A DNA stretch of 64,000 nucleotides from Inia geoffrensis (taxonomy: Eukaryota > Chordata > Mammalia > Artiodactyla > Iniidae). Under the pieces are notes generated by a model. That model did no database searches. It was not told the DNA's origin and worked only from the letters and a program-made list of their open reading frames with translations. The stretch covers positions 137,009,886 through 137,073,885 of the forward strand of contig CM070902.1 in the NCBI GenBank assembly GCA_036417435.1, given 5' to 3'. A program made the position numbers and the translations under genes. Positions within the stretch are counted from its first letter, which is position 1, and every line of letters begins with the position of its first letter. This document shows positions 48,484 to 58,804 of this stretch, piece by piece.

Positions 48484-48596
48484 GGTGTTTCCTAGTGGCC
48501 TAGTGACTAGGATTCTGGGCTTTCACTGCAGCAGCCTGGGTTCAATCCCTGGTTGGGGAACTGAGATCCTGCAAGCCGTGTGGCACAGCCAAAAAA
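48484..48596 (+). mobile_element. Short, diverged tRNA-derived SINE
   Basis: 113 bp: TTTCCTAGTGGCCTAGTGAC head, B-box GGGTTCAATCCCTGG, end GCAAGCCGTGTGGCACAGCC, then poly-A. A perfect 14-base duplication AAAAAGTTACTGAG lies at 48470-48483 and 48597-48610. It lacks the long body of the other copies and belongs to an older cetartiodactyl tRNA-SINE type. Confidence 0.88.
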
Positions 48597-49800
48597 AAAA
48601 AGTTACTGAGAATTTTTTTTTTTAATCCCAGAATATGTTCTATTTTAGTGAATGTTTCATAAGCACTTTAAAAAGTTGTGTATCCTGCAGATATTGGTAA
48701 AGTGTTCTATAAATGTCAAGTTGGTTGTACTCTTAAAGTCTCCTACAGCACTACAAATTTTTTATTTGTTCTATTTATTAACAAGTGAGAATTGTTATAG
48801 TCTCTGTATAACTGTAGACTTGTCAATTTCCCCTATTAGTTCTATCAATTTTTGCTTTATGTGGTCAAAATTTTTGTTACTATATGCATACACATTGAGA
48901 ATTTGTCAACTTTAACTTACCTCATTAATCTTGATGAACTTTATCCTTGATAATACTCCTTGTTCTGAATTTTGATTTGTTAGATGTTAACATAGCCACT
49001 TAAGTTTTCTATAAGTAGCTTTTCATTTTATAGCCTTTTTCCATCTTTTTACTTTTAAACTATCTGTGCCTTTATATTTTAAGTTGGTTTCTTACAAACA
49101 TCACATAATTCCTCAGACTGTCTAGTTTATATGAAACTATCTTTAAGTTTACTAGCACTTTCTTCTGTCATCTCCAACCACCCGTTAAGACTGTCCAGTG
49201 TATGTTTTACTTTAGATATTAATGTTTCAGTTCTATGATTTCAATTTGGTTATTTCCAACATTTTCTATTTCTCTCTGGCATTCCTTATTTATTCACTTG
49301 AGCATATTTGCCTTTATAGTGTTGAGTATATTTTAAAAGCTGCTTTAAAATCTTTGCTAATTTCAATATCTGTGTCATCTTTGGGTTTGTCTCCATTGAT
49401 TGCCTTTTATTTGAGCATTGGTCACACGTTCTTATTTCCTCACATGTCTGGTAATTTTGGATTGTATCTTGCTAATGATATGATTTTGGTTTCTCTTATG
49501 TCCCTCTTTAGAATATTGAATTCTTTTATCAGGTAATTTTCTTGACTGCACTCATACTATAAACTCTTTGTTTGTGTGTTGTGTGAAGCAGTGGAAACCT
49601 AGTTTATTTCTTCTAGCATTGCTTGGGCTGCTTGGAGCCTTCCCCATGCACGTGTATAGTTCAGGGGTCAGACAAGGATTTAAGCACAATTTATGTGCAG
49701 AATATAAGTCTCCTCCATGGCTCTCTCCTTTCTGAGATCTGATCTTAAATTTCTAGCTGTTGTGGTCCCCTTGAAACTTGTCCTCTGATTATTCAAGCCT

Positions 49801-50581
49801 GTAGGACTGTGGATTTTCTGGCCAAGTTTTAGCCACCCCATCTGCCATACATTGGGGTTTGCTCTCAGGTAAACAAGGTGAGAAAAAATGAGAAACTTAT
49901 CCCATGTTATTTCTTCCTTCCAAGAGTAGACAGCTATCAAGTTTCTGCCTGTTTTTGTTTGCTCTCTCCAGTGCCGTCAGGTAGTTGTTATATTTTCTCC
50001 AGAGTTCATAGTTGTATTTTTAAGAGTATTTGGCCCAATAAGAACTATTCTTCCACTACCAGAAACCAGAATCCCATCACTCTGGCTTGAATTCTTTTAA
50101 TATACAAACACAATGCCTTATTCTTCTCCATCACTGACAATTTTCTGTTTATTCTCAAAGATAAATCAGATCTTTCAGGAGTCTATTCTTAACTACCCAA
50201 AATGACTTAGTATCATACCTAAAAATATTTTGCTTTGTTGTCTCTCTTTCAAGTTATTTATTAATTCTAAAGTCTTTACAGAACTCTCTTATTCACCTAT
50301 TTCTATTCAGAGAAGGGTTCATTTATTTATACAATTTGTTTCCTATCTCTAAACCCTTTACAAGGTAAAATAGACTCTTCACTACAACCTGACAAGATTT
50401 TGAAAATAGCTTGTGTGAAACTTTGTCAAAGGCCTTTTGAAATTCTCAGTGGACTATATCAACCAATTGTTTATGCTTATGCCTTTTTAGCTTTTTAAGG
50501 ACATCAATATTGTTTTTAATATGGGAAAATATAACCCATCTCTCTGTGACAGGGCACACATTAAGGACATCAATAATTTGC
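49801..50581. other. Intergenic, no recognised element
   Basis: T-rich. Possibly further decayed L1 in its first part, but nothing clear enough to call. No gene. Confidence 0.45.
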
Positions 50582-50590
50582 CCATAACAT

Positions 50591-50803
50591 TTTTTTTTTT
50601 TTTTCTTTTTGTGGTACCTGGGCCTCTCAATGTTGTGGCCTCTCCCGTTGTGGAGCACAGGCTCCGGACGCGCAGGCTCAGCAGCCATGGCTCACAGGCC
50701 CAGCCGCTCCGTGGCATGTGGGATCTTCCCGGACCGGGGCACAAATCCGTGTCCCCTGCATCGGCAGGCAGACTCTCAACCACTGAGCCACCAGGGAAGC
50801 CTT
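50591..50803 (-). mobile_element. CHR-type tRNA-derived SINE, minus strand
   Basis: Poly-T start, body in reverse (GTTGTGGCCTCTCCCGTTGT, CGGACCGGGGCACAAATCCG) and end CACCAGGGAAGCC, which is the reversed head. Duplication CCATAACAT at 50582-50590 and 50806-50814. It is the only CHR SINE of the eight in minus orientation. Confidence 0.93.
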
Positions 50804-50814
50804 ATCCATAACAT

Positions 50815-53371
50815 ATTTTTTAAATGTTTTTCTGAAGAACCCATGTTGCCTCATGCATTATTTTAAGAGTTTGATAGTCCAATACTTTATTAATTATAAT
50901 CTAATATCAGCTTGTCTAGAATAGAAATGTGATGTAATTTTAAATTCTTGGATTCTTTCTGGATTTTTTTAAACTGTTATTACAGCTTATTATTCTGACC
51001 TGGAAATCATAACAAGTCAAAATTTACATTTTGGCCACACATCTCTGATTTTATACCTCAGTGACTTTAAGAGTGCCATCTGATTTTGGTGATTTAAGAT
51101 AAATTTATTTTGCTAATATTAGCTAGTATTTATTGTGCATGTATTAGATGCCAGACAATGTTCTAAGTGTATGATCTCATTTTGTCCTCCAGTTGCCCTA
51201 TAAATTGCCTTCATCATTCCCATCTACAGATATAAAACTGTTGGAGCACATCTGAGGTATTGGCCACCATTTGATCTAATGCTTCTAATTTTTTTCAACT
51301 TAGAGGAAATTTTGGAACAGCACATTTTTTTCTCAGCAAGCCTTCAAAACACAAGGTTTCTTGACCCATTCTTTGAACTGGTTCGACAAGAATAATATGT
51401 TTTTCCCGCAGGGAGGGAGAACTTTAAAAAGTGGGAGAAATGACAAAGTCAGGAGGTTGTCACTCAAAAAATTAGAAATGCTGCAGCTGCCAACAGAAAT
51501 AGACTAGCATGTTGTGGGGTAATAAATCATATTTTATTACTCTCAGAGCATCATTCTTTTATCAATGTTTGAATAAAACAGGTATGTTTGACAATTTTTT
51601 TTTCCATTTGTTTCTGGCTCAGTTTATTTGCCCCATATGTTTGGTCTCTTTCTTTTCCTATTTTGGGTTATAGTTTGATTTTTCTGTCATTCAGTTTGAG
51701 GCATTCCCTTGGGGCCTTTTTCTCTTGACATACCATTTCATTTTTTTAAACCTTACTTTTTGTTGGGAGAGTCTTTTCCTTTTCTTATCATTGTCTTTTT
51801 TTAAAAACTATTTTATTTTTCCATTTTTCTCTCTTCATCTTCCTAGTCAGTGTGATTCATCTTCATTCCTTGTGTTTTGAATTACAAGCTTCCTCCATGG
51901 TGCTTATTCTCTGCTCCCTTTCATAATTTTCCTTTATCGCTTCACAACGTATTTTTTTTCTTTCTAGAATTAACCATCTTATTTGACTGCCCCAGTTTTT
52001 TGTGATTTGTCCCATAGTGGGGTCCTTTTCCTTCCTTCTTTCCTTAAACTCTTCTGCCAGCACTCAGATTGGTAATGGGTTGAAACAAAGGATTTCATGA
52101 CATTTCCATTGCTTCCATTCCCTGTTTTTCAAAAACAAGTCCTTGAAATTACCCACTGTCTTTTTAGACAGTAATCCTCCCTTCAACCTAGATTAAAATG
52201 TGACAGGTGTAGTTAGCAGATGAAGTTGGAAGTTGACCACATTAATCACACAGAATATCTGGAACAAAGCACATCTGAACTAAGGACATGAGTGTAAGAG
52301 CTCTTACTAATGAAAGCAAGGTTTCTATGTGTTGAGAAGGAGCAGAAAATAGTCCTCTCAATCAATGAGATGAGAGATGAGCTGGTGCTGGTTTGAGTTC
52401 TTGTTTCCCGAAGTAGTAAATCACTGAAAACAAAAACAATATTGAAAAACATAGTTTACAAAAAGTTTTCTAGAGTCTTACTGCCTTCCTTTGGATTGTT
52501 ATGCTACCTTGCATTTATTTGGTTCTTATTTCCAAATGTTTTTAAATATTATCCCAGTTAATTCTGTTTATAACTCTGAGAGAAAAGAGCTGCAATGAAA
52601 TTATGCCCAGTTGAAAGGTAAGCTCACTGAGGTATGGAATTTCACTTACCTGACATACAATCATTATTTAATAACAAAAAGGATTTAAATCTATGTCTAT
52701 TGAGTTGAGTGCTTTCTCAACTTTTATTTCCCTGCCACCCTCCCCACCTTACCTCTGCACCTCCTGGCTTTATATTCCTGTTTTTCTCTCCTTTTGTAAG
52801 TCTTGAGTTCATTCTTCTTTATCACCAGGAGAACTAGGATGATTTGAACTGAGGGAGAAGGAAGTAGTCATCATTTTCATGCACTCCCATGAAAGTGGAC
52901 CATATACACCCATGCATTTAAACCTCATCTAATAATTATTTAAGTTCAAAGTTGGTTACTATTCCTGAGGAGTTCCTAAAACTTTTCAGCAGAGAGAAAA
53001 GACAGATGAATCAAGGGTGGAAATTATGGAGAAGGTGGTTTAGTAGGGAGGATGGCTAAGAGCCTCACACAGGGCGGGAGGCTGAGGAAGAGAAAAAGGT
53101 TTTTCTGTCTTTATTGTTTCTACTTCCATCACCTTCTGGTAGTGTCAGTGACAGCGGTGACTCTCCTCAGTTTCTGGGATAACCAGGAGCCCAAACTGTG
53201 TCTCCTGTTGTTTTCCTGTGGAAGAAACAACTGAACGTCCTCAAATGGCTTCTTATCACAAGCATCCAAAAATTCTTTTGAAGAGCTCTCAAGATATTCT
53301 CTTTTGTCAGCTGCTTTGTTTACTTTCTACAAAGCCTAAGGGACTCACACCCTGCGTTCTCATGAAAATAT
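50815..53371. other. Intergenic, one MIR copy, otherwise unassigned
   Basis: A MIR lies at about 51121-51240. The block 51580-52080 is strongly T-rich on the plus strand, so lysine/glutamate-rich readings on the minus strand are composition artefacts. No splice-bounded exon seen. Confidence 0.5.
51121..51240 (-). mobile_element. MIR-family SINE fragment
   Basis: AGCTAGTATTTATTGTGCAT, then GATGCCAGACAATGTTCTAAG, TCTCATTTTGTCCTCCAG and CATCTACAGATATAAAACTG, follow the MIR order in reverse orientation. Confidence 0.65.
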
Positions 53372-53782
53372 TTACAATCCATTGTTCCCTCCCATTATCC
53401 AGCTTGTGTCAAGGTCACCCATTTCACTGCTCAGCTGAGCTTCCACAGACCTGCCCGGAAGTAGTGCTGAAGAGTATAAGGAAGTTCTGGCCTTGCCCCC
53501 GGGGAAGCAGGCACAGTCCTGCAGCAGAGGGTGACTTTGACTAGTTCCGACTTTGACTAGTTCCGAGAAGTCTCTTTTCATCTGTTGGGCTTCCTCACTA
53601 GTCACTTCCACTGTAGACACATTTGATGGAGGTGAGGGTGCGGCAGTGTAGAGCGTGGGTAGAAATAGAAGCACAACTGAACAGAACACTCTCCGTCCAC
53701 CTAGTCCTGCTAAAATTGACAGCCTCATTGCACTAACTGATAGGAGAAGCCAGCTGGATGGCAGTCTGTGGTCTGTGGTCAC
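53372..53782 (-). CDS. Unassigned 136-codon ORF with signal-peptide-like start (doubtful gene)
   Basis: This minus-strand open frame has unusually protein-like composition for the region. A possible internal start MRLSILAGLGGRR precedes a hydrophobic run (VFCSVVLLFLPTLYTAA), then SPPSNVSTVEVTSEEAQQ with one N-glycosylation sequon (NVS), then KRDFSELVK. A 16-bp tandem duplication at 53533-53566 lies just after this and shifts the frame, so the remaining residues may not be ancestral. I recognise no family. There is no visible splice or poly-A context, and no neighbour in the same frame. It could be a chance ORF, an old exon or a retrocopy fragment. Confidence in a real gene is low. Confidence 0.15.
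   Translation of the reverse strand: MTTDHRLPSSWLLLSVSAMRLSILAGLGGRRVFCSVVLLFLPTLYTAAPSPPSNVSTVEVTSEEAQQMKRDFSELVKVGTSQSHPLLQDCACFPGGKARTSLYSSALLPGRSVEAQLSSEMGDLDTSWIMGGNNGL
53533..53566. repeat. 16-bp direct tandem duplication
   Basis: GACTTTGACTAGTTCC occurs twice back to back (53533-53548, 53549-53564), followed by GA, which continues the period. The two copies are identical, so the duplication is recent or under-mutated. Confidence 0.95.
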
Positions 53783-56457
53783 AATCCTTGGTCCAATCTA
53801 AGGTGATGAAAACTTCTTTTGGAAATATTTCATTGTAAAGCTAGCTTGAATAAAAAATCTGGTGTGAAATAGATCTTATCCTGTTTTCCTGCCATCAGTC
53901 ACTTTTCAGAGTTCATCCTGCAATACAACATGCCGAATAAATTTAGTCTAAGGAGAAGCACTATACTATACATTAAATACACATTTTTAATGGCCAGTAG
54001 CAATTTATACAGAGAAATCTGTTTTCCACCACCCTCTGTAGCACAGTAAATGGCTCAGTGAATGGTGTTTGCCATAGCCAACAACTCTTGCTGATGCTTT
54101 TCTAAAGAGCCACACCAACCAAGAAAAATATATCATGAATGTTATTGAAAGTAAATTGGTTTTTGAGACAATGAAAACATTTTATTCATTTAAATTAAAG
54201 CAGAATGGCAGTGGCCTGCTTTTAATTCACGTAGTCCATGAAATTGAAGTAATGCATTCATTTTGAGTTTTTCATGCTCGTTGTCCCTATTTTTAAATGG
54301 TCAACTTCAATTGCCTCTTATGTGCTCAAGTTGTTTAATTTAAAAAAAAACAGATTTCTAATTTTTATTTATATGTGTGATTCTTTTTAAAATTTATTTT
54401 ATTCAAGTAAAAAGAATATGAAAAAGTGGTTTAACTTTGAGTCTGTTTTTGACCAAAATTAAACAAGTGCATTGAAATGTCATTGTTAAACATGTGGCCA
54501 GTCATCTCCTTCAGTGAAGCAACTTGTCCTTGTAGAGTATTCAGAGCCCCCAAAGATGGTATTCTCCTTAACAATGAAACAATGTTGTGCTTAGGGATTT
54601 GGTAATGGGAAGAGAGTATTTGCTAGTACCGAAAAAGCTAAAATTGAAAAAATCCTCACAAAATAGTCAGAAGCCAGCATAAGCAGTCATTTAAAGTATG
54701 GTGTGTATATATATTGCATCATTTTCAGAATCAGCTTCACAATTAGGAAATGGAAGAAGGTGATTTAGTCAGACAGGTTCCAAGTGGTTTTGTAACCTGA
54801 TCCTGATAATTTCTAAAGTCACTCTTAGCCCCCACAAATTAGAGATGTGTGACAGGAATACAGAAACATCTTCATTTTTTGAGATAAAAACTTTGTAATT
54901 TTTTTACACCAAACTTTTCACATTAAACTGATGGCTTATGTTAAAATGTCAGCTTCTGCAACGGGCACAAAATTTTTAAACGTTCTAAATATCTCAAAAT
55001 GGGTGACTATATAATAAACCTTGTGCCTCAGAAACATTTATTTGTGTCACCAAAACCAGGGAATAAATATGTTGTCTAAGTGTCCTTTGAGTTGTACATG
55101 TCAGCACCATTATACATTTATAATTATTTATCATTAAATAATTATGAACAGCATTTACACACAGTTTTCTTTTATAGAAAAAGATCATCAAACCACAAGA
55201 CTAGGTTAAAAAATTTTAATTTACAGAATATTTCTTAAGGAAGTTGTGTTGTTTCTTTTACAAAGTACAGATAGAGTGGTATTGAATGTTTATAAATGGA
55301 ATGAAGGGGAGGAGCTATGGTCCTTAATAGACTTACACTAAAAATCCCAAGGACCTTTATAAAGAAGGGAGTTGCTAGACCTGGAAGCAAGAGAAAACTG
55401 AAAGAATCTTTACTCAGTCAGCTTTTATTTTGAAATAATAAAAAAACTGCTTTGAAAATCAAATATTTTATTCTTAAGGGCCCAAAACATTTTCAATAAG
55501 GAAATAATTTTCAATTTTCTATTAAATAAAAATCATAGGATTGGTGTTTCAATTATGTAAAATTCTGGATTAGTGGAGTACAAATTAAAGAGGAATTATA
55601 GTAAAATAGAAACAGATTGTACAAGTTTAGTTTTAGAGGTACTTCAAAAATTCAGCCACAAAGCAGGATTTTGGAACATGTTGTGATTATGGACTCTGTG
55701 CGTAGAGGCTGCCTTCTGAGTTTGGAAGGGGCTACATGTCTGGGTTGCCAGCTCTTCATTTCTCAGAGGATGCCATATTGAAATGACTTAGCGATGTCCC
55801 CACAGAATTTAGTTTGAGAAGAAGATGAATTGTAACTTCAGAGTGAAAATGAGCAGTGGAGCTTTCATCATGGGAGAAAGAGAAGTTTTATAACTGGACA
55901 CATATGATAGTCATTTACTTTGCTATTAATGCTTTGAACCTAAGTACATCTAGCATTATGGATATCACACAAAGAAGAGGCTATTCTTTGGGCTGGAATG
56001 AACTCAGAGAAAGAATCCAAGGATTTCTCTGGTGGACCTGAATATTCTGGGAAATTTTTTTCCCATCACTCCCTATTTATTGCCACTTTGGTTTCCTTTA
56101 TCCTTCTATCATGGGCTACATCTAGTCACTGAGTCACACAAAGCTCACATTGTGAATTTAGGAGGAAAATAACACCTCTGACCCCAGTCCGAATCCTGAA
56201 CTAACTGAAATACAGAGCAGAACTCTCCTATAGATAGACATCAGAAAGTTGACTGAGTAGTAGTGAAGCCATTTGTTCAATATAGTTTAGGTACAGCCAA
56301 AAATGGGCTTGATAGCATTCTTCTGAATTAGACATTCACCACCAGAACATAAGCTTTCTGCAGACAGGTATTGCTCCGAAAAGAAAGCTCAATTCCATCT
56401 CTGAAACTTACTAATCACCATAAGTGGTAAAGAGAACTTAGGAGTGTTACTCTAATG
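53783..56457. other. Intergenic, no recognised element
   Basis: AT-rich, apparently unique sequence with only short open frames. No identifiable repeat family or exon. Confidence 0.5.
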
Positions 56458-56735
56458 CAGTGGTTCTCAAATGTGTTCCAGGGCTTGGAGATCCACAAAC
56501 CCTTTCAGGAAACCACAAGGTCAAAACAACTTTTGTAATACTATTTTGCCTTTTTCACTCTCATTTTCTCACAAGTGTACAGCAGGGTTTTCCAGAAGCT
56601 CTATGACACACAGTGTTGCAACAGACTGAATGTAAAATTCAGAATCCAGCTGACTTTCATTAAGCTGTTCATTAAATAGGATTTTCAAAAATGTAACACA
56701 AGACCACTTTTCTCACTGAATTGTTTCTTTAGTGT
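56458..56735 (+). mobile_element. hAT-Charlie-type DNA transposon relic, internally deleted
   Basis: Begins with the terminal motif CAGTGGTTCTCAAA, continues AACCCTTTCAGGAAACCACA and AGGTCAAAACAACTTTTGTA, then jumps to the C-terminal transposase region (GCAACAGACTGAATGTAAAA, GAATCCAGCTGACTTTCATT, ATTTTCAAAAATGTAACACA). In intact relatives a transposase gene of well over 1 kb lies between these parts. The 3' terminus is not clearly preserved. Confidence 0.7.
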
Positions 56736-56739
56736 CTTA

Positions 56740-58421
56740 AAAACTTTTTGTTTTGAAATCATTTGAAACTTACAGAAGAGTTACAAAGATAGCACAAACA
56801 GTTGCAGTGTAGACTTTACCCCACTTCTATCAACATTTCATGTAACCATGATGAAATTATCAAAACTAAGAAATTAACATCGATGCAATACTATCAATTA
56901 AACTGCAGAATTTATTCAGATCTCACTGGTTTTTACACTAATGTCCTTATTCTGATCCAGAATGCAATCTAGGATATGTCATTGCATTTAGTTATCATAT
57001 CTCTTTGATCTCCTCTAATCTGTGACAGTTCTTCAGTCTTTCCTTGTCCTCATGACCCTGATACTTTTTAATCATACTGGTTAGATACTTTGGAGAATGG
57101 CCTGCAATTTAAGTTTGTCTGATACTTTCTCATGATTGGATTGGAGTTATGGGTTTGGGGGAAGAATGCCCTAGAGATAGTGAAGTGCTCTTCTTTGGGA
57201 ATAAGTGATATTCCTATGTCATGTTACTGGTGATGCTAAACTTGATTATTTGGTTAAGACTGCACCTAGCAGGTTTCTCTAGCAAGTTACTACTTTTCCT
57301 TTTAAATTCAATAAATATTTTGTCTATGCAATACCCTGTTTCTTGTTAAACTTTTGCCAACTAATTTTAGCATTCATTGATGGATCCTCCCTGAATCAAT
57401 TATTATTGTGGTGTTCTAATGCTGATTTTCTATTTCCCACACTCCATCTACATTTTTAATTTAAAAAATTTTGTGGTTATCTTTATCCCTCACATATTTA
57501 TTTATTCAATTATTCATTTATATCAGTATGGACTCATGGACATTTATTTTATCCTTTGGACTACATAAATTATTATCATTAATTATTTTGTTGCTCAAAT
57601 TGTTCCATCTTTGGACATTGGGAATTCTTTCATCTTGGATCATGGGTTCTTTTGAGACTTCTTTACTTTCTGACACTACAAAAAGTTCCAAGGTCATTTT
57701 GCACTTTTTCCTGCCCCAACTCTGGAATCAACCAATTCTACAAGGAACACTGGTTCCTTTTACTAGAGAAGATATTTAGAAATGAAGATGTCTGAGTGCT
57801 GGGTGTGCTCATTGCTGTGGGAGTGTCACTGCCTTTAGATCCTAGAGCAAAGGTATATGTATGTGTAGTAACTCATGTCTATCTGCCTGCTTATTATCTA
57901 TCTAGCATCTATTTTTTAAAACACATGAGTTCATATAAATAACTCCAAATCCAACCCAGCATTACATAACACATTCTAGAATCTCCCCTTTGCTTATCTG
58001 TAACTAATTTCTGTTACAGTGAGAAACTGACTACTTATTTGTTCAACTCTAATATACATGTAAGGAAAATTCAGAATTTCTAACCTAGACTTCTGTGAGA
58101 AACAAATTTACCAACTAAAACAGTGTTTGCATAAAATTATTTTTGTCTTTAGCCTCACAGTAGACAGACAACAGAGTTTCCAAAGTTAGATCAGCTCCTA
58201 TGTTCCATACCTTCTTCATTGTCATTATGTCATACGTTTGTAAGGTAGTTAGATATAATTATCACAGTCTATATTCCATCTTGGGTCCCACTGTTCTGGT
58301 TGATTTTTTATTAGTTCATGTGCAATAAAATTCTCTCATTGTGATGTACAGTTCTATGGATTTTGACAAATCCACCACCAGGACACTATACAGAACAGTT
58401 CCTTCACTCCTAAATGTCCCT
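56740..58421 (-). mobile_element. Probable old L1 (L1M-type), host of the 58.4-kb L1
   Basis: Old dispersed-repeat text in reverse: GAAACTTACAGAAGAGTTAC, TGCATTTAGTTATCATATCT, ATATCAGTATGGACTCATGG (57520s) and GTTCCTTTTACTAGAGAAGA (57753). It appears to continue after 63683, so the full-length L1 split it. Family assignment as L1M is by memory of these landmarks and is not certain. Confidence 0.5.
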
Positions 58422-58804
58422 CATGCTGTCCTTTTACTTATTTATTTTTCAATTTTTTTAATACATCTAATGGGAGTATAATTGCTTCACAATGCTGTGT
58501 TAGTTTCTGTTGTACAACGAAGTAAATCAGACATATGCATACATATATCCCCATAACCCCTCCCTCTTGCGTCTCCCTCCCACCCTCCCTATCCCACCCC
58601 TCTAGGTTGTCTCAAAGCACTGATGTGATCTCCCTGTGCTATGCGGCTGCTTCCCACTAGCTATCTATTTTACATTTGGTAGAGTATATATGTTGATGCT
58701 TCTCTCACTTCTCCCCAGCTTCCACATCCACCCTACGTGTTCTCAAGTCCATTCTCTATGTCTGCATCTTTATTCCTGCCCTGCCACTAGGTTCATCGAT
58801 ACTA

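Larger units (their letters stand above)
46420..49800 (-). mobile_element. Old L1 (L1M-type), about 3 kb, split by later insertions
   Basis: Read on the minus strand this runs from ORF2 reverse transcriptase relics into the 5' region. RT-part landmarks on the plus strand are ATTGAGATGATCATGTGGTT (46806), GGATTCACCAGTTTAGCATT (47130s) and TTGCTTTGTTATTGATCTTA. 5'-part landmarks lie at about 49210-49560, such as AATATCTGTGTCATCTTTGG. Three later elements sit in it: MER5-like (47454-47680), MLT1-type LTR (47976-48338) and a SINE (48484-48596). No open frame survives. Confidence 0.65.

Noticed and set aside
51863..52063. Lysine/glutamate-rich 66-codon frame on the minus strand
   Set aside because: The plus strand here is T-rich over 500 bases, so such readings are expected by composition alone.
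52540..52640. Possible MIR fragment
   Set aside because: Only weak similarity to the MIR order; too diverged to call by eye.
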